Positions 50,801-64,000 of a stretch of DNA of 64,000 bases are shown here, piece after piece (position 1 is the first letter of the stretch; the number at the start of each line of letters is the position of its first letter). The notes under the pieces were generated by a model, which worked only from the letters and a program-made list of their open reading frames with translations, was not told the origin of the DNA and did no database searches. Both the position numbers and the translations under genes were made by a program. Source of the DNA: Auanema rhodensis (taxonomy: Eukaryota > Nematoda > Chromadorea > Rhabditida > Rhabditidae); the NCBI GenBank assembly GCA_964057225.1, contig OZ059895.1, positions 1,426,001-1,490,000 of the forward strand, written 5' to 3'.

Positions 50801-53750
50801 ATTAGTGTATGTTGAGTTTCCATGTACACTCAACATTGCTTCCAAAAACATTTTGACAAAAATTTTTTCGAAAAATTTCAAAATAATTTAGCAAAAAGTA
50901 GATGTTTTTAGATTCCTTTTTTCAAGGCAAAGACGATAGACAATGTTATTCAACGAAAAAATTAATTCTTCAGGGTGAAAATCGAGGATATAAGTGTGTT
51001 GAGAAACGCGTGATACAAAAATTAGTTATGATCGTTTGAAAAATGATGCATTAGTGTATGTTGAGTTTCCATGTACACTCAACATTGCTTCCAAAAACAT
51101 TTTGACAAAAATTTTTTCGAAAAATTTCAAAATAATTTAGCAAAAAGTAGATGTTTTTAGATTCCTTTTTTCAAGGCAAAGACGATGGACAATGTTATTC
51201 AACGAAAAAATTATTTCTTCAGGGTGAAAATCGAGGATATAAGTGTGAACTTATATCAGTTGATATCTCGGTGCATTTTTAAGCTAGCGCAAATCTGATA
51301 ACACAGATCGACGCAGCTTAAAACTCCGCATCGAATGCACTATACTACATTAAGAAACGCTTGATACAAAAATTAGTTATGATCGTTTGAAAAATGATGC
51401 ATTAGTGTATGTTGAGTTTCCATGTACACTCAACATTGCTTCCAAAAACATTTTGACAAAAATTTTTTCGAAAAATTTCAAAATAATTTAGCAAAAAGTA
51501 GATGTTTTTAGATTCCATTTCTCAAGGCAAAGACGATAGACAATGTTATTCAACGAAAAAATTAATTCTTCAGGGTGAAAATCGAGGATATAAGTGTGTT
51601 GAGAAACGCGTGATACAAAAATTAGTTATGATCGTTTGAAAAATGATGCATTAGTGTATGTTGAGTTTCCATGTACACTCAACATTGCTTCCAAAAACAT
51701 TTTGACAAAAATTTTTTCGAAAAATTTCAAAATAATTTAGCAAAAAGTAGATGTTTTTAGATTCCTTTTTTCAAGGCAAAGACGATGGACAATGTTATTC
51801 AACGAAAAAATTATTTCTTCAGGGTGAAAATCGAGGATATAAGTGTGAACTTATATCAGTTGATATCTCGGTGCATTTTTAAGCTAGCGCAAATCTGATA
51901 ACACAGATCGACGCAGCTTAAAACTCCGCATCGAATGCACTATACTACATTAAGAAACGCTTGATACAAAAATTAGTTATGATCGTTTGAAAAATGATGC
52001 ATTAGTGTATGTTGAGTTTCCATGTACACTCAACATTGCTTCCGAAAACATTTTGACAAAAATTTTTTCGAAAAATTTCAAAATAATTTAGCAAAAAGTA
52101 GATGTTTTAAGATTCCATTTTTCAAGGCAAAGACGATGGACAATGTTATTCAACGAAAAAATTAATTCTTCAGGGTGAAAATCGAGGATATAAGTGTGTT
52201 GAGAAACGCGTGATACAAAAATTAGTTATGATCGTTTGAAAAATGATGCATTAGTGTATGTTGAGTTTCCATGTACACTCAACATTTCTTCCAAAAACCG
52301 TTTGACAAAAATTTTTTCGAAAAATTTCAAAATAATTTAGCAAAAAGTAAATGTTTTTAGATTCCTTTTTTCAAGGCAAAGACGATGGACAATGTTATTC
52401 AACGAAAAAATTAATTCTTCAGGGTGAAAATCGAGGATATAAGTAAGAACTTATATCAGTTGATATCTCGGTGCATTTTTAAGCTAGCGCAAATCTGATA
52501 ACACAGATCGACGCCGCTTAAAAATCCGCATCGAATGCACTATACTACATTGAAAAACGCTTGATACAAAAATTAGTTATGATCGTTTGAAAAATGATGC
52601 ATTAGTGTATGTTGAGTTTCCATGTACACTCAACATTGCTTCCAAAAACATTTTGACAAAAATTTTTTCGAAAAATTTCAAAATAATTTAGCGAAAAGTA
52701 GATGTTTTTAGATCCCATTTTTCAAGGCAAAGACGATGGACAATGTTATTCAACGAAAAAATTAATTCTTCAGGGTGAAAATCGAGGATATAAGTGTGAA
52801 CTTATTGCAGTTGATATCTCGGTGCATTTTTAAGCTAGCGCAAATCTGATAACACAGATCGACGCAGCTTAAAAATCCGCATCGAATGCACTATACTACA
52901 TTGAGAAACACTTGATACAAAAATTAGTTATGATCGTTTGAAAAATGATGCATTAGTGTATGTTGAGTTTCCATGTACACTCAACATTGCTTCCAAAAAC
53001 ATTTTGACAAAAATTTTTTCGAAAAATTTCAAAATAATTTAGCAAAAAGTAGATGTTTTAAGATTCCATTTTTCAAGGCAAAGACGATGGACAATGTTAT
53101 TCAACGAAAAAATTAATTCTTCAGGGTGAAAATCGAGGATATAAGTGTGTTGAGAAACGCGTGATACAAAAATTAGTTATGATCGTTTGAAAAATGATGC
53201 ATTAGTGTATGTTGAGTTTCCATGTACACTCAACATTGCTTCCAAAAACATTTTGACAAAAATTTTTTCGAAAAATTTCAAAATAATTTAGCAAAAAGTA
53301 GATGTTTTTAGATTCCTTTTTTCAAGGCAAAGACGATGGACAATGTTATTCAACGAAAAAATTATTTCTTCAGGGTGAAAATCGAGGATATAAGTGTGAA
53401 CTTATATCAGTTGATATCTCGGTGCATTTTTAAGCTAGCGCAAATCTGATAACACAGATCGACGCAGCTTAAAAATCCGCATCGAATGCACTATACTACA
53501 TTAAGAAACGCTTGATACAAAAATTAGTTATGATCGTTTGAAAAATGATGCATTAGTGTATGTTGAGTTTCCATGTACACTCAACATTGCTTCCAAAAAC
53601 ATTTTGACAAAAATTTTTTCGAAAAATTTCAAAATAATTTAGCAAAAAGTAGATGTTTTAAGATTCCATTTTTCAAGGCAAAGACGATGGACAATGTTAT
53701 TCAACGAAAAAATTAATTCTTCAGGGTGAAAATCGAGGATATAAGTGTGT
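42291..53750 (-). repeat. Amplified 249-bp truncated monomers mixed with 351-bp monomers
   Basis: A fixed joint AGTGTG-TTGAGAAAC removes 102 bp from the monomer, leaving 249 bp. The right side of the joint (TTGAG) is at 42291, 43593, 44895, 45144, 46095, 47047, 48350, 48599, 49199, 50150, 50750, 50999, 51599, 52199, 53150 and 53750. The gaps are 249, 600, 951 or 1302 bp (plus 1 in two cases), that is, one truncated monomer plus zero to three full ones. The same endpoints in all 16 show a single deletion later copied by unequal exchange or conversion. None is present outside this region. Confidence 0.92.
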
Positions 53751-56700
53751 TGAGAAACACTTGATACAAAAATTAATTATGATCGTTTGAAAAATGATGC
53801 ATTAGTGTATGTTGAGTTTCCATGTACACTCAACATTGCTTCCAAAAACATTTTGACAAAAATTTTTTCGAAAAATTTCAAAATAATTTAGCAAAAAGTA
53901 GATGTTTTTAGATTCCTTTTTTCAAGGCAAAGACGATGGACAATGTTATTCAACGAAAAAATTATTTCTTCAGGGTGAAAATCGAGGATATAAGTGTGAA
54001 CTTATATCAGTTGATATCTCGGTGCATTTTTAAGCTAGCGCAAATCTGATAACACAGATCGACGCAGCTTAAAACTCCGCATCGAATGCACTATACTACA
54101 TTAAGAAACGCTTGATACAAAAATTAGTTATGATCGTTTGAAAAATGATGCATTAGTGTATGTTGAGTTTCCATGTACACTCAACATTGCTTCCAAAAAC
54201 ATTTTGACAAAAATTTTTTCGAAAAATTTCAAAATAATTTAGCAAAAAGTAGATGTTTTTAGATTCCATTTCTCAAGGCAAAGACGATAGACAATGTTAT
54301 TCAACGAAAAAATTAATTCTTCAGGGTGAAAATCGAGGATATAAGTGTGAACTTATATCAGTTGATATCTCGGTGCATTTTTAAGCTAGCGCAAATCTGA
54401 TATTACAGATCGACGCAGCTTAAAAATCCGCATCGAATGCACCATACTACATTGAGAAACGCGTGATACAAAAATTAGTTATGATCGTTTGAAAAATGAT
54501 GCATTAGTGTATGTTGAGTTTCCATGTACACTCAACATTGCTTCCAAAAACATTTTGACAAAAATTTTTTCGAAAAATTTCAAAATAATTTAGCAAAAAG
54601 TAGATGTTTTTAGATTCCTTTTTTCAAGGCAAAGACGATGGACAATGTTATTCAACGAAAAAATTATTTCTTCAGGGTGAAAATCGAGGATATAAGTGTG
54701 AACTTATATCAGTTGATATCTCAGTGCATTTTTAAGCTAGCGCAAATCTGATAACACAGATCGACGCAGCTTAAAAATCCGCATCGAATGCACTATACTA
54801 CATTAAGAAGCGCTTGATACAAAAATTAGTTATGATCGTTTGAAAAATGATGCATTAGTGTATGTTGAGTTTCCATGTACACTCAACATTGCTTCCAAAA
54901 ACATTTTGACAAAAATTTTTTCGAAAAATTTCAAAATAATTTAGCAAAAAGTAGATGTTTTTAGATTCCATTTTTCAAGGCAAAGACGATGGACAATGTT
55001 ATTCAACGAAAAAATTAATTCTTCAGGGTGAAAATCGAGGATATAAGTGTGAACTTATATCAGTTGATATCTCGGTGCATTTTTAAGCTAGCGCAAATCT
55101 GATAACACAGATCGACGCAGCTTAAAAATCCGCATCGAATGCACTATACTACATTAAGAAGCGCTTGATACAAAAATTAGTTATGATCGTTTGAAAAATG
55201 ATGCATTAGTGTATGTTGAGTTTCCATGTACACTCAACATTGCTTCCAAAAACATTTTGACAAAAATTTTTTCGAAAAATTTCAAAATAATTTAGCAAAA
55301 AGTAGATGTTTTTAGATTCCATTTCTCAAGGCAAAGACGATAGACAATGTTATTCAACGAAAAAATTAATTCTTCAGGGTGAAAATCGAGGATATAAGTG
55401 TGAACTTATATCAGTTGATATCTCGGTGCATTTTTAAGCTAGCGCAAATCTGATAACACAGATCGACGCAGCTTAAAAATCCGCATCGAATGCACTATAC
55501 TACATTGAAAAACGCTTGATACAAAAATTAGTTATGATCGTTTGAAAAATGATGCATTAGTGTATGTTGAGTTTCCATGTACACTCAACATTGCTTCCAA
55601 AAACATTTTGATAAAAATTTTTTCGAAAAATTTCAAAATAATTTAGCGAAAACTAGATGTTTTTAGATCCCATTTTTCAAGGCAAAGACGATGGACAATG
55701 TTATTCAACGAAAAAATTAATTCTTCAGGGTGAAAATCGAGGATATAAGTGTGAACTTATATCAGTTGATATCTCGGTGCATTTTTAAGCTAGCGCAAAT
55801 CTGATATTACAGATCGACGCAGCTTAAAAATCCGCATCGAATGCACCATACTACATTGAGAAACGCGTGATACAAAAATTAGTTATGATCGTTTGAAAAA
55901 TGATGCATTAGTGTATGTTGAGTTTCCATGTACACTCAACATTGCTTCCAAAAACATTTTGACAAAAATTTTTTCGAAAAATTTCAAAATAATTTAGCAA
56001 AAAGTAGATGTTTTTAGATTCCATTTTTCAAGGCAAAGACGATGGACAATGTTATTCAACGAAAAAATTAATTCTTCAGGGTGAAAATCGAGGATATAAG
56101 TGTGAACTTATATCAGTTGATATCTCGGTGCATTTTTAAGCTAGCGCAAATCTGATAACACAGAGCGACGCAGCTTAAAAATCCGCATCGAATGCACTAT
56201 AATACATTGAGAAACGCGTGATACAAAAATTAGTTATGATCGTTTGAAAAATGATGCATTAGTGTATGTTGAGTTTCCATGTACACTCAACATTGCTTCC
56301 AAAAACATTTTGACAAAAATTTTTTCGAAAAATTTCAAAATAATTTAGCAAAAAGTAGATGTTTTTAGATTCCTTTTTTCAAGGCAAAGACGATGGACAA
56401 TGTTATTCAACGAAAAAATTATTTCTTCAGGGTGAAAATCGAGGATATAAGTGTGAACTTATATCAGTTGATATCTCGGTGCATTTTTAAGCTAGCGCAA
56501 ATCTGATAACACAGATCGACGCAGCTTAAAAATCCGCATCGAATGCACTATACTACATTAAGAAACGCTTGATACAAAAATTAGTTATGATCGTTTGAAA
56601 AATGATGCATTAGTGTATGTTGAGTTTCCATGTACACTCAACATTGCTTCCAAAAACATTTTGACCAAAATTTTTTCGAAAAATTTCAAAATAATTTAGC

Positions 56701-57450
56701 AAAAAGTAGATGTTTTTAGATTTCATTTTTCAAGGCAAAGACGATGGACAATGTTATTCAACGAAAAAATTAATTCTTCAGGGTGAAAATCGAGGATATA
56801 AGTGTGAACTTATATCAGTTGATATCTCGGTGCATTTTTAAGCTAGCGCAAATCTGATAACACAGATCGACGCAGCTTAAAAATCCGCATCGAATGCACC
56901 ATACTACATTGAGAAACGCGTGATACAAAAATTAGTTATGATCGTTTGAAAAATGATGCATTAGTGTATGTTGAGTTTCCATGTACACTCAACATTGCTT
57001 CCAAAAACATTTTGACAAAAATTTTTTCGAAAAATTTCAAAATAATTTAGCAAAAAGTAGATGTTTTTAGATTCCTTTTTTCAAGGCAAAGACGATGGAC
57101 AATGTTATTCAACGAAAAAATTATTTCTTCAGGGTGAAAATCGAGGATATAAGTGTGAACTTATATCAGTTGATATCTCGGTGCATTTTTAAGCTAGCGC
57201 AAATCTGATAACACAGATCGACGCAGCTTAAAAATCCGCATCGAATGCACTATACTACATTAAGAAGCGCTTGATACAAAAATTAGTTATGATCGTTTGA
57301 AAAATGATGCATTAGTGTATGTTGAGTTTCCATGTACACTCAACATTGCGTCCAAAAACATTTTGACAAAAATTTTTTCGAAAAATTTCAAAATAATTTA
57401 GCAAAAAGTAGATGTTTTTAGATTCCTTTTTTCAAGGCAAAGACGATGGA

Positions 57451-60400
57451 GAAGCAATGTTGAGTGTACATGGAAACTCAACATACACTAATGCATCATT
57501 TTTCAAACGATCATAACTAATTTTTGTATCACGCGTTTCTCAATGTAGTATGGTGCATTCGATGCGGATTTTTAAGCTGCGTCGATCTGTTATATCAGAT
57601 TTGCGCTAGCTTGAAAATGCACCGAGATATCAACTGATATAAGTTCACACTTATATCCTCGATTTTCACCCTGAAGAATTAATTTTTTCGTTGAATAACA
57701 TTGTCCATCGTCTTTGCCTTGAAAAATGAAATCTAAAAACATCTACTTTTTGCTAAATTATTTTGAAATTTTTCGAAAAAATTTTTGTCAAAATGTTTTT
57801 GGAAGCAATGTTGAGTGTACATGGAAACTCAACATACACTAATGCATCATTTTTCAAACGATCATAACTAATTTTTGTATCACGCGTTTCTCAATGTAGT
57901 ATAGTGCATTCGATGCGGATTTTTAAGCTGCGTCGCTCTGTGTTATCAGATTTGCGCTAGCTTAAAAATGCACCGAGATATCAACTGATATAAGTTCACA
58001 CTTATATCCTCGATTTTCACCCTCAAGAATTAATTTTTTCGTTGAATAACATTGTCCATCGTCTTTGCCTTGAAAAATGGAATCTAAAAACATCTACTTT
58101 TTGCTAAATTATTTTGAAATTTTTCGAAAAAATTTTTGTCAAAATGTTTTTGGAAGCAATGTTGAGTGTACATGGAAACTCAACATACACTAATGCATCA
58201 TTTTTCAAACGATCATAACTAATTTTTGTATCACGCGTTTCTCAATGTAGTATAGTGCATTCGATGCGGATTTTTAAGCTGCGTCGCTCTGTGTTATCAG
58301 ATTTGCGCTAGCTTAAAAATGCACCGAGATATCAACTGATATAAGTTCACACTTATATCCTCGATTTTCACCCTCAAGAATTAATTTTTTCGTTGAATAA
58401 CATTGTCCATCGTCTTTGCCTTGAAAAATGGAATCTAAAAACATCTACTTTTTGCTAAATTATTTTGAAATTTTTCGAAAAAATTTTTGTCAAAATGTTT
58501 TTGGAAGCAATGTTGAGTGTACATGGAAACTCAACATACACTAATGCATCATTTTTCAAACGATCATAACTAATTTTTGTATCAAGCGCTTCTTAATGTA
58601 GTATAGTGCATTCGATGCGGATTTTTAAGCTGCGTCGATCTGTGTTATCAGATTTGCGCTAGCTAAAAAATGCACCGAGATATCAACTGATATAAGTTCA
58701 CACTTATATCCTCGATTTTCACCCTGAAGAAATAATTTTTTCGTTGAATAACATTGTCCATCGTCTTTGCCTTGAAAAAAGGAATCTAAAAACATCTACT
58801 TTTTGCTAAATTATTTTGAAATTTTTCGAAAAAATTTTTGTCAAAATGTTTTTGGAAGCAATGTTGAGTGTACATGGAAACTCAACATACACTAATGCAT
58901 CATTTTTCAAACGATCATAACTAATTTTTGTATCACGCGTTTCTCAATGTAGTATGGTGCATTCGATGCGGATTTTTAAGCTGCGTCGATCTGTGTTATC
59001 AGATTTGCGCTAGCTTAAAAATGCACCGAGATATCAACTGATATAAGTTCACACTTATATCCTCGATTTTCACCCTGAAGAAATAATTTTTTCGTTGAAT
59101 AACATTGTCCATCGTCTTTGCCTTGAAAAAAGGAATCTAAAAACATCTACTTTTTGCTAAATTATTTTGAAATTTTTCGAAAAAATTTTTGTCAAAATGT
59201 TTTTGGAAGCAATGTTGAGTGTACATGGAAACTCAACATACACTAATGCATCATTTTTCAAACGATCATAACTAATTTTTGTATCACGCGTTTCTCAATG
59301 TAGTATGGTGCATTCGATGCGGATTTTTAAGCTGCGTCGATCTGTAATATCAGATTTGCGCTAGCTTAAAAATGCACCGAGATATCAACTGATATAAGTT
59401 CACACTTATATCCTCGATTTTCACCCTGAAGAATTAATTTTTTCGTTGAATAACATTGTCCATCGTCTTTGCCTTGAAAAATGAAATCTAAAAACATCTA
59501 CTTTTTGCTAAATTATTTTGAAATTTTTCGAAAAAATTTTTGTCAAAATGTTTTCGGAAGCAATGTTGAGTGTACATGGAAACTCAACATACACTAATGC
59601 ATCATTTTTCAAACGATCATAACTAATTTTTGTATCACGCGTTTCTCAATGTAGTATGGTGCATTCGATGCGGATTTTTAAGCTGCGTCGATCTGTAATA
59701 TCAGATTTGCGCTAGCTTAAAAATGCACCGAGATATCAACTGATATAAGTTCACACTTATATCCTCGATTTTCACCCTGAAGAATTAATTTTTTCGTTGA
59801 ATAACATTGTCCATCGTCTTTGCCTTGAAAAATGGGATCTAAAAACATCTACTTTTCGCTAAATTATTTTGAAATTTTTCGAAAAAATTTTTGTCAAAAT
59901 GTTTTTGGAAGCAATGTTGAGTGTACATGGAAACTCAACATACACTAATGCATCATTTTTCAAACGATCATAACTAATTTTTGTATCAAGCGTTTCTTAA
60001 TGTAGTATAGTGCATTCGATGCGGATTTTTAAGCTGCGTCGATCTGTGTTATCAGATTTGCGCTAGCTTAAAAATGCACCGAGATATCAACTGATATAAG
60101 TTCACACTTATATCCTCGATTTTCACCCTGAAGAAATAATTTTTTCGTTGAATAACATTGTCCATCGTCTTTGCCTTGAAAAAAGGAATCTAAAAACATC
60201 TACTTTTTGCTAAATTATTTTGAAATTTTTCGAAAAAATTTTTGTCAAAATGTTTTTGGAAGCAATGTTGAGTGTACATGGAAACTCAACATACACTAAT
60301 GCATCATTTTTCAAACGATCATAACTAATTTTTGTATCACGCGTTTCTCAATGTAGTATAGTGCATTCGATGCGGATTTTTAAGCTGCGTCGCTCTGTGT

Positions 60401-63400
60401 TATCAGATTTGCGCTAGCTTAAAAATGCACCGAGATATCAACTGATATAAGTTCACACTTATATCCTCGATTTTCACCCTGAAGAATTAATTTTTTCGTT
60501 GAATAACATTGTCCATCGTCTTTGCCTTGAAAAATGGAATCTAAAAACATCTACTTTCTGCTAAATTATTTTGAAATTTTTCGAAAAAATTTTTGTCAAA
60601 ATGTTTTTGGAAGCAATGTTGAGTGTACATGGAAACTCAACATACACTAATGCATCATTTTTCAAACGATCATAACTAATTTTTGTATCAAGCGCTTCTT
60701 AATGTAGTATAGTGCATTCGATGCGGATTTTTAAGCTGCGTCGATCTGTGTTATCAGATTTGCGCTAGCTTAAAAATGCACCGAGATATCAACTGATATA
60801 AGTTCACACTTATATCCTCGATTTTCACCCTGAAGAAATAATTTTTTCGTTGAATAACATTGTCCATCGTCTTTGCCTTGAAAAAAGGAATCTAAAAACA
60901 TCTACTTTTTGCTAAATTATTTTGAAATTTTTCGAAAAAATTTTTGTCAAAATGTTTTTGGAAGCAATGTTGAGTGTACATGGAAACTCAACATACACTA
61001 ATGCATCATTTTTCAAACGATCATAACTAATTTTTGTATCACGCGTTTCTCAATGTAGTATGGTGCATTCGATGCGGATTTTTAAGCTGCGTCGATCTGT
61101 AATATCAGATTTGCGCTAGCTTAAAAATGCACCGAGATATCAACTGATATAAGTTCACACTTATATCCTCGATTTTCACCCTGAAGAATTAATTTTTTCG
61201 TTGAATAACATTGTCCATCGTCTTTGCCTTGAAAAATGAAATCTAAAAACATCTACTTTTTGCTAAATTATTTTGAAATTTTTCGAAAAAATTTTTGTCA
61301 AAATGTTTTCGGAAGCAATGTTGAGTGTACATGGAAACTCAACATACACTAATGCATCATTTTTCAAACGATCATAACTAATTTTTGTATCACGCGTTTC
61401 TCAATGTAGTATGGTGCATTCGATGCGGATTTTTAAGCTGCGTCGATCTGTAATATCAGATTTGCGCTAGCTTAAAAATGCACCGAGATATCAACTGATA
61501 TAAGTTCACACTTATATCCTCGATTTTCACCCTGAAGAATTAATTTTTTCGTTGAATAACATTGTCCATCGTCTTTGCCTTGAAAAATGGGATCTAAAAA
61601 CATCTACTTTTCGCTAAATTATTTTGAAATTTTTCGAAAAAATTTTTGTCAAAATGTTTTTGGAAGCAATGTTGAGTGTACATGGAAACTCAACATACAC
61701 TAATGCATCATTTTTCAAACGATCATAACTAATTTTTGTATCAAGCGTTTCTTAATGTAGTATAGTGCATTCGATGCGGATTTTTAAGCTGCGTCGATCT
61801 GTGTTATCAGATTTGCGCTAGCTTAAAAATGCACCGAGATATCAACTGATATAAGTTCACACTTATATCCTCGATTTTCACCCTGAAGAAATAATTTTTT
61901 CGTTGAATAACATTGTCCATCGTCTTTGCCTTGAAAAAAGGAATCTAAAAACATCTACTTTTTGCTAAATTATTTTGAAATTTTTCGAAAAAATTTTTGT
62001 CAAAATGTTTTTGGAAGCAATGTTGAGTGTACATGGAAACTCAACATACACTAATGCATCATTTTTCAAACGATCATAACTAATTTTTGTATCACGCGTT
62101 TCTCAATGTAGTATAGTGCATTCGATGCGGATTTTTAAGCTGCGTCGCTCTGTGTTATCAGATTTGCGCTAGCTTAAAAATGCACCGAGATATCAACTGA
62201 TATAAGTTCACACTTATATCCTCGATTTTCACCCTGAAGAATTAATTTTTTCGTTGAATAACATTGTCCATCGTCTTTGCCTTGAAAAATGGAATCTAAA
62301 AACATCTACTTTCTGCTAAATTATTTTGAAATTTTTCGAAAAAATTTTTGTCAAAATGTTTTTGGAAGCAATGTTGAGTGTACATGGAAACTCAACATAC
62401 ACTAATTCATCATTTTTCAAACGATCATAACTAATTTTTGTATCAAGCGCTTCTTGATGTAGTATAGTGCATTCGATGCGGATTTTTAAGCTGCGTCGAT
62501 CTGTGTTATCAGATTTGCGCTAGCTTAAAAATGCACCGAGATATCAACTGATATAAGTTCACACTTATATCCTCGATTTTCACCCTGAAGAATTAATTTT
62601 TTCGTTGAATAACATTGTCCATCGTCTTTGCCTTGAAAAAAGGAATCTAAAAACATCTACTTTTTGCTAAATTATTTTGAAATTTTTCGAAAAAATTTTT
62701 GTCAAAATGTTTTTGGAAGCAATGTTGAGTGTACATGGAAACTCAACATACACTAATGCATCATTTTTCAAACGATCATAACTAATTTTTGTATCACGCG
62801 TTTCTCAATGTAGTATAGTGCATTCGATGCGGATTTTTAAGCTGCGTCGCTCTGTGTTATCAGATTTGCGCTAGCTTAAAAATGCACCGAGATATCAACT
62901 GATATAAGTTCACACTTATATCCTCGATTTTCACCCTGAAGAATTAATTTTTTCGTTGAATAACATTGTCCATCGTCTTTGCCTTGAAAAAAGGAATCTA
63001 AAAACATCTACTTTTTGCTAAATTATTTTGAAATTTTTCGAAAAAATTTTTGTCAAAATGTTTTTGGAAGCAATGTTGAGTGTACATGGAAACTCAACAT
63101 ACACTAATGCATCATTTTTCAAACGATCATAACTAATTTTTGTATCACGCGTTTCTCAATGTAGTATAGTGCATTCGATGCGGATTTTTAAGCTGCGTCG
63201 CTCTGTGTTATCAGATTTGCGCTAGCTTAAAAATGCACCGAGATATCAACTGATATAAGTTCACACTTATATCCTCGATTTTCACCCTGAAGAATTAATT
63301 TTTTCGTTGAATAACATTGTCCATCGTCTTTGCCTTGAAAAATGAAATCTAAAAACATCTACTTTCTGCTAAATTATTTTGAAATTTTTCGAAAAAATTT

Positions 63401-64000
63401 TTGTCAAAATGTTTTTGGAAGCAATGTTGAGTGTACATGGAAACTCAACATACACTAATGCATCATTTTTCAAACGATCATAACTAATTTTTGTATCAAG
63501 CGCTTCTTAATGTAGTATAGTGCATTCGATGCGGATTTTTAAGCTGCGTCGATCTGTGTTATCAGATTTGCGCTAGCTTAAAAATGCACCGAGATATCAA
63601 CTGATATAAGTTCACACTTATATCCTCGATTTTCACCCTGAAGAAATAATTTTTTCGTTGAGTAACATCGTCCATCGTCTTTGCCTTGAAAAAAGGAATC
63701 TAAAAACATCTACTTTTTGCTAAATTATTTTGAAATTTTTCGAAAAAATTTTTGTCAAAATGTTTTTGGAAGCAATGTTGAGTGTACATGGAAACTCAAC
63801 ATACACTAATGCATCATTTTTCAAACGATCATAACTAATTTTTGTATCACGCGTTTCTCAATGTAGTATGGTGCATTCGATGCGGATTTTTAAGCTGCGT
63901 CGATCTGTAATATCAGATTTGCGCTAGCTTAAAAATGCACCGAGATATCAACTGATATAAGTTCACACTTATATCCTCGATTTTCACCCTGAAGAATTAA
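57451..64000 (+). repeat. 351-bp satellite array, forward block 3
   Basis: About 18.7 forward monomers to the window end, starting part-way through a unit at GAAGCAATG. It is marked by GTATCACGCG, TGTAGTATGGTGC, CTGTAATATCAG, GCGTCGCTCTG and GAAGAAATAATTTT, which are rare or absent in blocks 1 and 2. No truncated 249-bp monomers occur. The array runs off the window, so its end is not seen. Confidence 0.97.
58932..62441 (+). repeat. 5-mer higher-order repeat, 1755 bp, two copies
   Basis: Copies of about 58932-60686 and 60687-62441. CTGTAATATC occurs at 59344/61099 and 59695/61450, GTATCAAGCGTTTCTTAATG at 59983/61738, and GCGTCGCTCTG near 60388/62143, all 1755 bp apart. The TGTTTTCGGAAGC variant also repeats (59550/61305). 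One monomer before it (58581) and the one at 63495 carry the same GCGCTTCTTAATG variant, so the pattern continues imperfectly on both sides. Confidence 0.8.

Larger units (their letters stand above)
40083..57450 (-). repeat. 351-bp satellite array, inverted block
   Basis: The same monomer read on the reverse strand, about 38 full units plus 16 truncated ones. The left junction joins forward GTATCAATCGTT to inverted AGTAGATG at 40082/40083. The right junction joins inverted GACGATGGA to forward GAAGCAATG at 57450/57451. Neither joint falls at a monomer boundary and neither shows clear microhomology. Diagnostic variants (GAGAAACGCGTGATAC, CATTTTTCAAGGC) are those of the block after 57451. Either a true inversion within the array or an assembly join could give this; the coherent content argues for a real inversion. 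Confidence 0.93.

Noticed and set aside
40083-57450. Inverted block as a separate satellite family or mobile element
   Set aside because: Its reverse complement is the same monomer and has the same diagnostic variants as the following forward block; there are no terminal repeats or target duplications.
1-64000. CRISPR array from regular repeats
   Set aside because: The whole 351-bp unit repeats with no unique spacers between short repeats, and the context is eukaryotic.

Overview
The window is almost entirely one satellite DNA family: a head-to-tail tandem array of an AT-rich monomer of 351 bp (units start at 1, 352, 703, 1054 and so on). I estimate about 175 monomers. No host gene, tRNA, rRNA or CRISPR array is visible. 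One young LTR retrotransposon interrupts the array. The source is a eukaryote, almost certainly an invertebrate animal. A nematode is favoured but not proven, on three grounds: the Ty3/Gypsy element with a single fused Gag-Pol frame, a proline-tRNA-type primer binding site, and a TTTTCAG splice-acceptor-like site. The array looks like pericentromeric or centromeric heterochromatin, which is inference.

Layout: (1) 1-4335, satellite in forward orientation. (2) 4336-8647, a 4312-bp LTR element with two 380-bp LTRs that look identical, a 4-bp target duplication (TAAC), a primer binding site and one 993-codon ORF. The ORF encodes a Gag-like region, a CCHC zinc knuckle, an aspartic protease and only the first part of reverse transcriptase; the rest of pol is deleted. 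(3) 8652-40082, forward satellite with clear higher-order repeats (3-mer of 1053 bp, 7-mer of 2457 bp, others). (4) 40083-57450, the same satellite in inverted orientation. A 249-bp truncated monomer with one fixed 102-bp deletion has been amplified here to 16 copies interspersed with full 351-bp monomers. (5) 57451-64000, forward satellite again, with a 5-mer higher-order repeat of 1755 bp.

How the parts relate: the inverted and last blocks share diagnostic variants (for example GTATCACGCG and CTTGAAAAATG) that are rare or absent in the first 38 kb. The inverted block therefore looks like a flipped part of the right-hand subfamily domain rather than foreign DNA. The retroelement inserted into one monomer; a near-identical neighbouring copy of the same neighbourhood (about 10645-12650) preserves the empty site at 11457-11460. 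Identical LTRs with a crippled pol imply recent mobilisation by another element's enzymes.

The short ORFs inside the satellite are by-products of the repeat and are not annotated as genes.
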